From the NCBI GenBank assembly GCA_964372215.1, contig CAYJQC010000021.1, forward strand, positions 1-64,000: DNA of 64,000 nucleotides, read 5' to 3'. A model generated the notes under the pieces. The model had not been told where the DNA came from and did no database searches. It saw nothing but the letters and a program-made list of their open reading frames with translations. The translations under genes and the position numbers were made by a program. This document shows positions 58,969 through 64,000 of this stretch, piece after piece. The first letter of the stretch is position 1; every line of letters starts with the position of its first letter. This DNA comes from DAIMFL01 sp964372215 (GTDB taxonomy: Bacteria; Pseudomonadota; Alphaproteobacteria; Dongiales; Dongiaceae).

Positions 58969-60072
58969 ATGGCCACGGCAGCAAAGACCAGACGCACACT
59001 GTCAACGCTGGGAGCCCTCGTTCTCAGTGCTGCAGAGAGCCTGTTTCCCGGATATTTCGCGCTGGTCATGGCGACCGGCGTGGTGTCCATCGCCTGCCAG
59101 CTTCTCGGATATTCCGCGTTCGCCGTCGTTCTCGTCGGCGTCAACTGCGTCGCCTACGTCGCGCTCTGGATCCTGACCCTGCTGCGGTTGTCGCTTTACC
59201 CCGGCAAAGTCGTTGAGGATATTTTCAACCACCAGCGCGCGCCGGGTTTTTTCACCCTGGTCGCGGGCACCTGCGTTCTCGGGACCCAGAGCACGATCGT
59301 CGCCGGCGCCCACGCGGCGGCGGATCTGTTGTGGTACCTGGGCGTCGGCCTGTGGTTCGTGGTGATGTACTCGTTCTTCACCGCCGTCACCGTGCGCAAG
59401 AGCAAGCCGTCGCTCGCGGCCGGAATCAACGGTGCCTGGCTGATCGCGGCGGTGGCGACGCAGTCGATCGTCGTTCTGCGCGGCGCGCTGGGGCTGCATA
59501 CGGTCCCGGCGGTGGAGATACAGTTCTACTGCCTCGCGATGTTCATGATCGGCTGCATGCTCTATCTGGCCATCATTCCGCTCATCTTCTACCGCCTGAC
59601 CTTCGTGCGCCTCGCCGCACACGAGTTCGCGCCGCCCTACTGGATCAACATGGGCGCGGTCGCCATCACGACGCTTGCCGGCTCGACGCTCATCCTGCGC
59701 GCCGACCACTGGCTTCTGCTCGCCGATTTCCTGCCCTTCCTGAAGGGCTTCACCCTGTTTTTCTGGGCCGCCGCCACCTGGTGGATCCCCTTCCTGCTGG
59801 CGCTCATGGCCTGGCGCTATCTGGTGCGGAGGGACAAGCTCGTCTACGAGCCTCAGTTCTGGGGCATGGTGTTCCCGCTCGGGATGTACACGACGGGAAC
59901 CTACCAGATGTCCCGGGCGCTCGACCTGCCATTCCTGGTCGCCATCCCGAAGGTCTTCATCTTCGTGGCGATCTTGGCTTGGCTCGCCACCTTCTTCGGA
60001 CTGATCGCGCATGTCGGCCGGGCGATCCGGTCGGCCGTCGCGCGCGGGGGACGGCATTGGGCGGTGGATTGA
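58969..60072 (+). CDS. TDT-family (TehA/SLAC1-like) transporter
   Basis: 367 residues, about ten transmembrane helices. The family start SLFPGYFALVMATGVVSIAC is followed by LYPGKVVEDIFNHQRAPGFF, PPYWINMGAVAITTLAGSTL and FWGMVFPLGMYTTGTYQMSR. TDT proteins are tellurite-resistance/C4-dicarboxylate transporters or anion channels. The ion here is not evident. The ATG at 58969 was chosen over an upstream TTG because it restores the family N-terminus. Confidence 0.87.
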   Translation: MATAAKTRRTLSTLGALVLSAAESLFPGYFALVMATGVVSIACQLLGYSAFAVVLVGVNCVAYVALWILTLLRLSLYPGKVVEDIFNHQRAPGFFTLVAGTCVLGTQSTIVAGAHAAADLLWYLGVGLWFVVMYSFFTAVTVRKSKPSLAAGINGAWLIAAVATQSIVVLRGALGLHTVPAVEIQFYCLAMFMIGCMLYLAIIPLIFYRLTFVRLAAHEFAPPYWINMGAVAITTLAGSTLILRADHWLLLADFLPFLKGFTLFFWAAATWWIPFLLALMAWRYLVRRDKLVYEPQFWGMVFPLGMYTTGTYQMSRALDLPFLVAIPKVFIFVAILAWLATFFGLIAHVGRAIRSAVARGGRHWAVD

Positions 60073-60099
60073 GCACCGGCCGAGCGGCGCCGAGAGGCG

Positions 60100-60170
60100 C
60101 AAGGGGAGGGAACGCGACTGAGCCGCGGCGAGAATCCCTCTCTCCCTCGATGGGGGAGGGGTGCGAGGCT
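60100..60170. repeat. Family-C composite palindrome, truncated copy
   Basis: It retains AAGGGGAGGGAACGCGACTG, the spacer GAGCCGCGGCGAGAATCC and the hairpin CTCCCTCGATGGGGGAGGGG, but lacks the outer arms of copies 1-3. It separates the convergent TDT and Cys-rich genes. Confidence 0.75.
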
Positions 60171-60186
60171 CGGCGAGGAGGTCGTG

Positions 60187-60936
60187 CTACTCCGCCGCCT
60201 CGGGGATCAGCTCGATCTCGGCGGCCTGCGCCTCCTTGACCGCCCGGGCATAGGCGCGCTCGGACTTGTACGGCCCGTATTTCGGCAGCCCGGCGGCGGT
60301 CATCGGCAGAACCTTGGCGGTCTTCGGCATCACCTTGAAGAATCCGCCCTCGCGCCCGATCAGCGGGATCGGCTGACGCCGCCGCGTGAACACCCGGCGC
60401 ATGCTGGCCGAATGCTTCTTGTAGGTGTCGAATTCCTCGGGGTCGACCGAGAACAGGTACTCGAAGGCCGAGACGAACTCGTCCAGGAAGTCGCGCTCGA
60501 CGATCTGCATGTTGGAGATCACCCAGCAGCGGTCCTCGAAGTCCCAGTAATAGCTGAGGCCGATGAAATCGCCGGCCTTGTCGATATAGGGGAAGAACGG
60601 GAAGGCGCGGCAGGCCAGGGTCCGGTTGTCGCGCTCGCAGAACGCGGCGCCCTTGCACTCGATGGCGCAGTTGCTGTGGTGCAGGCCGCTGACGATGGCG
60701 CGGGTGTTGGCGTCGTACGGCTTGAAGCCGTGCCACAGATCGGTGCGCGACTTCAGCAGCTTCCATTCCGAGCGGTGGACCACCGGCACGGCATCGTTGG
60801 TCGAGCAGCAGATCGGGCCGCCGCCGCCATTGAGCGGCGCGCACCATTTGCCGCAATCGTGGCGCGAGATCGAGGCCTGAAAGCGGCGGTAGATCTCGGC
60901 GAAATCCTCGGGCTGGATCTTCTGCTTCGGGGGCAT
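60187..60936 (-). CDS. Cys-rich conserved protein (YkgJ-like cluster)
   Basis: 249 residues. The N-terminal half carries eight cysteines at 28, 32, 43, 44, 90, 94, 100 and 109 (HDCGKWCAPLNGGGGPICCS, SNCAIECKGAAFCERDNRTL), able to bind a zinc or iron-sulfur cluster as in YkgJ-type proteins. The C-terminal half is helical and positively charged. It is conserved in some alphaproteobacteria with no known role. The ATG at 60936 begins MPPKQKIQPEDFAEIY. Confidence 0.65.
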   Translation of the reverse strand: MPPKQKIQPEDFAEIYRRFQASISRHDCGKWCAPLNGGGGPICCSTNDAVPVVHRSEWKLLKSRTDLWHGFKPYDANTRAIVSGLHHSNCAIECKGAAFCERDNRTLACRAFPFFPYIDKAGDFIGLSYYWDFEDRCWVISNMQIVERDFLDEFVSAFEYLFSVDPEEFDTYKKHSASMRRVFTRRRQPIPLIGREGGFFKVMPKTAKVLPMTAAGLPKYGPYKSERAYARAVKEAQAAEIELIPEAAE

Positions 60937-61109
60937 CGGGATCGGGCTCGCTGAACCGGGGGAGGGGCCCCTAACTCGCCCATGGCGGCGGTCCAGTCAA
61001 GCGCCGGACCGCTTGCCTCGGCCGGCGCAATGCTTAAATTTGCCCCCTGTTAACCTGCGCCGGCACATAAACTGCGGCAAACCGGGGCGCAGCAGGGACG
61101 GATCGAGCC

Positions 61110-61511
61110 ATGGCCAGGTACTGGGTAGTCGGCGGCGAGTACGCCGATACGAGCTTCACCAAGCTGGTGGGCGGGGCGGCGGAGGAACGAATCGGCCCGT
61201 TCGCCGGCTATGACGACGCCAAGGCGGCCTGGCAGAAGCGGTCCTGGGAGTCCGTCGATTCGGCCAATCATCGCTACCGGATCGAGGAGGAGAACGGCGG
61301 CGACACCCAGTACTGGGTGGTCGGCGGCAGCTACGCCGACACCCATTTCGAGGTTGCGGCCGAGGGCGGCGAGTCCTGGCACGGGCCGTATGACAGCTAC
61401 GACGGGGCCAAGGCCGCGTGGCAGCGCCTGGCCTGGGCCTCGGTCGACGACGCGCTCTCGCGCTACCGCATCGAGAAGCGCAGCGGCGCCCGGCCGGCCC
61501 AGGCCGGCTAG
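61110..61511 (+). CDS. Tandem DUF4170 protein
   Basis: 133 residues made of two copies of one domain. Copy 1 is residues 3-60 (RYWVVGGEYADTSF, GPFAGYDDAKAAWQ, SVDSANHRYRIEEE). Copy 2 is residues 67-127 (QYWVVGGSYADTHF, GPYDSYDGAKAAWQ, SVDDALSRYRIEKR). DUF4170 proteins normally have one domain of about 70-80 residues and often sit near LPS or pmbA genes in alphaproteobacteria. Here the gene is far from both. The function is unknown. Confidence 0.85.
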   Translation: MARYWVVGGEYADTSFTKLVGGAAEERIGPFAGYDDAKAAWQKRSWESVDSANHRYRIEEENGGDTQYWVVGGSYADTHFEVAAEGGESWHGPYDSYDGAKAAWQRLAWASVDDALSRYRIEKRSGARPAQAG

Positions 61512-61533
61512 CGCGGGGCGGACGCACCGGCCC

Positions 61534-61556
61534 CATGGTTCGACAGGCTCACCATG
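61534..61556. repeat. Family-A palindrome
   Basis: A short copy, CATGGTTCGACAGGCTCACC, followed by ATG, lies 22 bp after the DUF4170 stop. Confidence 0.6.
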
Positions 61557-61633
61557 AGGCCCGCATTCTGCCCTCGTATCAGCCCCGCATCCTGAGCCGG
61601 CAGCAATCCCTGATCCTGCGCCTCTCTCACCCC

Positions 61634-61660
61634 CTCATCCTGAGCCTGTCGAAGGATGAG
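61634..61660. repeat. Family-A palindrome
   Basis: An intact 27-bp copy: arms CTCATCCT and GGATGAG around GAGCCTGTCGAA. It lies about 30 bp before the next start codon. Confidence 0.75.
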
Positions 61661-61692
61661 GCCGCCGGCCCGGTCGACCTGGGGCGGGTCCC

Positions 61693-62439
61693 ATGACCAC
61701 GCCGTGGCCGGTGCCCGAGGACCGGGACGCCCGCCTCGCGCTCGCCCGGGGCTATCCCTTCGCCGTCCCCGATCATTCCCTGCTGTTCGAGGGCGGCCGC
61801 CACCGCCCGCTCGACGATCCCGCGCCGCATCTTGCCGGCCGCACCGCGGTGCTGGCGGTCGGCTCCAACCAGTCGCCCGAGCAGCTCGCCCGCAAATACG
61901 CCCACGCGCCGGAGACCCGGATTCCCGTCACCCGGGTCTGGCTCGACGATTTCGACGTGGTCTACGCCACCCACGTCACCCGCTACGGCTCGATCCCCGG
62001 CAATTTGCACCCGGCGCCAGGCGCCCGGGTGCGGCTCTCGCTGACCTGGCTCGACGACGATCAGCTCCGCGTCATGCACGCCACCGAGATATCAGGCGAG
62101 AACTATGTCTTCGCCCGGCTCGACGGCGTGGCCCTCGCGGTCGACGGCGGCATGGCCCTCGACAGCATCCACGCCTATGTCAGCCTCCATGGCAGCCTGT
62201 CGCGCGAGGGCGCCCCCGTCGGGCTCGCCGCGATCCGCACGGAGAACCGGCCGCACGGCGCGCTCAGCCAGGACCAGGCGCTGGCACTGCTGGCAGCGCG
62301 CACTGGGCATGAGGGCGAGCTCGACGACTTCATCCACGAAGGTGTCGCCGACCCGGCAGCCCGCGCCCGCCGCACCGCGCTGTTGCGCCGCGACGCCCTC
62401 AGGTTCGACTGGCCGACCCTGACCGTGGTGGCGCGGTAA
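61693..62439 (+). CDS. Conserved hypothetical protein, possible gamma-glutamylcyclotransferase fold
   Basis: 248 residues. A central segment TAVLAVGSNQSPEQLARKYA and VWLDDFDVVYATHVTRYGSI, PGNLHPAPGARVRLSLTWLD is followed by GENYVFARLDGVAL and helix-rich ends. The AVGSNxSPExL start resembles the YGSNL-type nucleotide/gamma-glutamyl fold, but the family is not one I can name with certainty. It converges with the MOSC gene, 6 bp between stops. Confidence 0.6.
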   Translation: MTTPWPVPEDRDARLALARGYPFAVPDHSLLFEGGRHRPLDDPAPHLAGRTAVLAVGSNQSPEQLARKYAHAPETRIPVTRVWLDDFDVVYATHVTRYGSIPGNLHPAPGARVRLSLTWLDDDQLRVMHATEISGENYVFARLDGVALAVDGGMALDSIHAYVSLHGSLSREGAPVGLAAIRTENRPHGALSQDQALALLAARTGHEGELDDFIHEGVADPAARARRTALLRRDALRFDWPTLTVVAR

Positions 62440-62445
62440 CGCCGC

Positions 62446-63192
62446 CTAATCCAGCAGCATCACGGCATCGCCCAGCTTCGCCGTGCCCGTCTTGGTGACG
62501 TCGGCGTAGACCCCGGCATGGGTGCCGTTGGTCTCGTTCACCACCTGCAGGATCGCCGGGTCCTGGGGCAGGTCGCCCTGGTGCAGGGTGGTCATCACGC
62601 AGCGCACGCAATGGTCCTTGACCACCAGCCGCAACGCCTCGCCGACGGCGAGCACCCGGCCGATCCAGCCGTTCTCGACGAAGCCCGCGAGCGCGCCGTT
62701 GTCGAGCAGGATGTTGGGGCGGAAGCGCTCGGCCGCGAACCGGCTCGCCGGGTAATGGGCGGTGAAGGCCCCGAGGCTCGCGGTGGTGATGAGGTGGATG
62801 GGGGCGTGGCCATAGGGCGCCTTGACCGTGCCCTCGCGCACCAGCCGCGCCGGGCGGCCGACGATCTTGCTGAGTTCGGCGTCGACATCGGGCGCGTCGC
62901 TCCGGAGTGTGGCGCCATAGGGCGTCTCCAGCACCGCCGGCGGCGGCTCGGCGCCGTCCGCGGGCGTGCCGTCGAAGCGCGCGCTCATGGTGACCAGGCC
63001 GCGCCAGCGCTTCTTGCCCTGGGCCGACGAGACCAGCTCGGAAATCTCGGGGTCGGCGACGCCGTAGGCGCGGTCGCCGACCACGCCGTCGAGGCCGATG
63101 TCGAGCGCCCCCAGCCGCTCGCCGCGCAGCGAGCGCACGGGATAGCGCCACAGCGCCGCCACCTCGCCGACCTTGGTGCCCTTGATGTCCAT
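62446..63192 (-). CDS. MOSC-domain protein
   Basis: 248 residues. N-terminal MOSC beta-barrel (EVAALWRYPVRSLRGERLGA, GVVGDRAYGVADPEIS), then FRPNILLDNGALAGFVENGW, the conserved Cys block VVKDHCVRCVMTTLHQGDLP and the ending ADVTKTGTAKLGDAV. MOSC proteins handle the molybdenum cofactor or sulfur transfer; the Cys of DHCVRC is the usual site of sulfur binding. The next gene upstream ends 14 bp away. Confidence 0.88.
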   Translation of the reverse strand: MDIKGTKVGEVAALWRYPVRSLRGERLGALDIGLDGVVGDRAYGVADPEISELVSSAQGKKRWRGLVTMSARFDGTPADGAEPPPAVLETPYGATLRSDAPDVDAELSKIVGRPARLVREGTVKAPYGHAPIHLITTASLGAFTAHYPASRFAAERFRPNILLDNGALAGFVENGWIGRVLAVGEALRLVVKDHCVRCVMTTLHQGDLPQDPAILQVVNETNGTHAGVYADVTKTGTAKLGDAVMLLD

Positions 63193-63206
63193 GTCGTCGT
63201 CGCCTT

Positions 63207-63878
63207 CTATTCGGTCGCGAGCCGGTAGAGCACGGTCTCGCGCAGCTTGCGGTCCTCGAGCTCCAGGCTGGTCGCGACCGCGTAGCGCGCCAGTTCGATG
63301 AGCCCTTCCGTCGGCAGATAGGCGCGGCCCGGGTCGGCCAGCAGTACTTCGACGCCGCGCGCGGCCAGGCGCCGAATCCAACGCGTCACCCGCTCGGCCA
63401 TCGGCCGCTCGTAGCACACGTCGCCGCACAGCACGAGATCGAAGCCGATGTCGTCGTCCTCCAGCAGGTCGCGGGCGTCGGTCTCCACCGTGACGCCACT
63501 GAGCGCGGCGTTGAGCGCGACCGCGGCGGCCGCCACCGCGTCGATGTCGTTGGCGACCGCGCGGGCGGCGCCGCCCTTCGCCGCGGCGATGGCGACCAGG
63601 CCGCTGCCGGATGCGAAATCCAGCACCCTTCGGCCGCGCACCAGATCGGGGTGATCGAGCAGGTGGCGCGCGATCGCCTGGCCGCCGGGCCAGGCGAAGG
63701 CCCAGTAGGGCGGCGGCAGGTTGCTGGCGGCCAGCGTCGCCTCGGTCGCCTGCCAAATCGGCGTGATCTCGGTGGCGAGGTGCAGGCGTATCTCGGGGAC
63801 CAGCAGCGGCGCCGCCACCAGGGTCTGGGCGCGGATGAAGGCCTCGGCGTCGAACGGCCTGACGGGTCGCGGGGTCAC
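63207..63878 (-). CDS. Class-I SAM methyltransferase, ETF-beta lysine methyltransferase-like
   Basis: 223 residues. PPPYWAFAWPGGQAIARHLL is the substrate-side motif of the METTL20-like lysine methyltransferases that modify electron-transfer flavoprotein beta, and of PrmA relatives. The SAM site is VLDFASGSGLVAIAAAKGGA and the later motif FDLVLCGDVCYERPMAE. The GTG start at 63878 overlaps the ubiA stop codon. Nothing nearby encodes ETF, so the target is inferred from the family. Confidence 0.85.
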   Translation of the reverse strand: MTPRPVRPFDAEAFIRAQTLVAAPLLVPEIRLHLATEITPIWQATEATLAASNLPPPYWAFAWPGGQAIARHLLDHPDLVRGRRVLDFASGSGLVAIAAAKGGAARAVANDIDAVAAAAVALNAALSGVTVETDARDLLEDDDIGFDLVLCGDVCYERPMAERVTRWIRRLAARGVEVLLADPGRAYLPTEGLIELARYAVATSLELEDRKLRETVLYRLATE

Positions 63879-64000
63879 GCCAGGTACCGCCCGGCGACGA
63901 TGCCGGCGAGCAGCAGCCAGCCGATCCAGCGGTTGCTGCGGAACTTGGCGAGGCAGTCGCGCGGATCGTCGGTGTCGACGCTGGCGGTCTGCCAGGCGAG
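63875..64000 (-). CDS. ubiA: 4-hydroxybenzoate polyprenyltransferase, C-terminal end
   Basis: The last 41 residues of UbiA run off the right edge: LAWQTASVDTDDPRDCLAKF, then RSNRWIGWLLLAGIVAG. LAWQxxxxDxDDPxxCLxxFRSNRxxG is the conserved C-terminal motif of UbiA prenyltransferases, which attach the polyprenyl chain in ubiquinone synthesis. The product is the substrate of the UbiX/UbiD decarboxylation step; ubiD lies 10 kb to the left in this window. Confidence 0.88.
   Translation of the reverse strand, partial: LAWQTASVDTDDPRDCLAKFRSNRWIGWLLLAGIVAGRYLA

Overview
The window is high-GC, densely packed chromosomal DNA from an alphaproteobacterium, most likely a Rhodospirillales-like lineage. 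That placement is an inference. It rests on ethylmalonyl-CoA pathway genes (ccr, mcd, ecm), a SAM-II riboswitch in front of metZ, a leucine-rich leader peptide in front of leuA, DUF4170/DUF1344/HIG1-type small proteins, an ETF-beta-type lysine methyltransferase next to ubiA, and several palindromic intergenic repeat families. No rRNA, tRNA, CRISPR array, complete insertion sequence or prophage was seen. The assembly is imperfect: a long G-run ends the readable sequence at the left edge (about 36-60), and a 10-N gap flanked by C/G-rich sequence interrupts metZ (8308-8317).

Layout. 0-3 kb: HIG1 membrane protein, glyoxalase, a VapBC-type toxin-antitoxin pair, a small membrane protein and a DJ-1/PfpI remnant. 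3-15.7 kb: mcd and ccr on the minus strand and ecm on the plus strand (three dedicated enzymes of acetyl-CoA assimilation by the ethylmalonyl-CoA route), around metZ with its riboswitch, cardiolipin synthase, a decayed metZ tail, an M48 protease and a DUF898 membrane protein. 15.8-24 kb: CHAP and retropepsin-like genes, an ACT protein, two MFS transporters and a complete ECF41 sigma module (sigma factor, matching promoter, CMD protein, cupin). 23.5-36 kb: rsmD, rluB, a class-I glutamine amidotransferase, tadA, three flavin oxidoreductases, purD, xseA and an M23 peptidase. 36-45 kb: a lipid A/LPS operon (lpxK, waaA, a DUF374 acyltransferase, msbA), a lipid kinase, and PmbA carrying a 204-residue histone-H1-like N-terminus. 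45-54 kb: DUF4153 membrane protein, leuA with its leader, an ammonia-lyase homologue that lacks its cofactor-forming triad, and ubiD. 54-64 kb: a glycosyltransferase/CoA-ligase-like pair, OsmC, a putative Fe(II)/2OG oxygenase, a TDT transporter, a Cys-rich protein, a tandem DUF4170 protein, MOSC, a lysine methyltransferase and the end of ubiA.

Genes working together. ccr, mcd and ecm convert crotonyl-CoA to ethylmalonyl-CoA, then methylsuccinyl-CoA, then mesaconyl-CoA. lpxK, waaA, the acyltransferase and msbA finish and export lipid A-Kdo. The ECF41 factor should switch on the CMD-cupin pair from its own promoter. ubiA and ubiD both belong to ubiquinone synthesis.

The most unusual items are the H1-like/PmbA fusion, the MIO-less lyase beside ubiD, the leuA leader with five consecutive Leu codons, a tandem DUF4170 protein, and two gene A - gene B - 3' fragment of gene A arrangements (metZ/cls and CoA-ligase/glycosyltransferase). 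At least five families of palindromic repeats occur, one of them inserted inside another.
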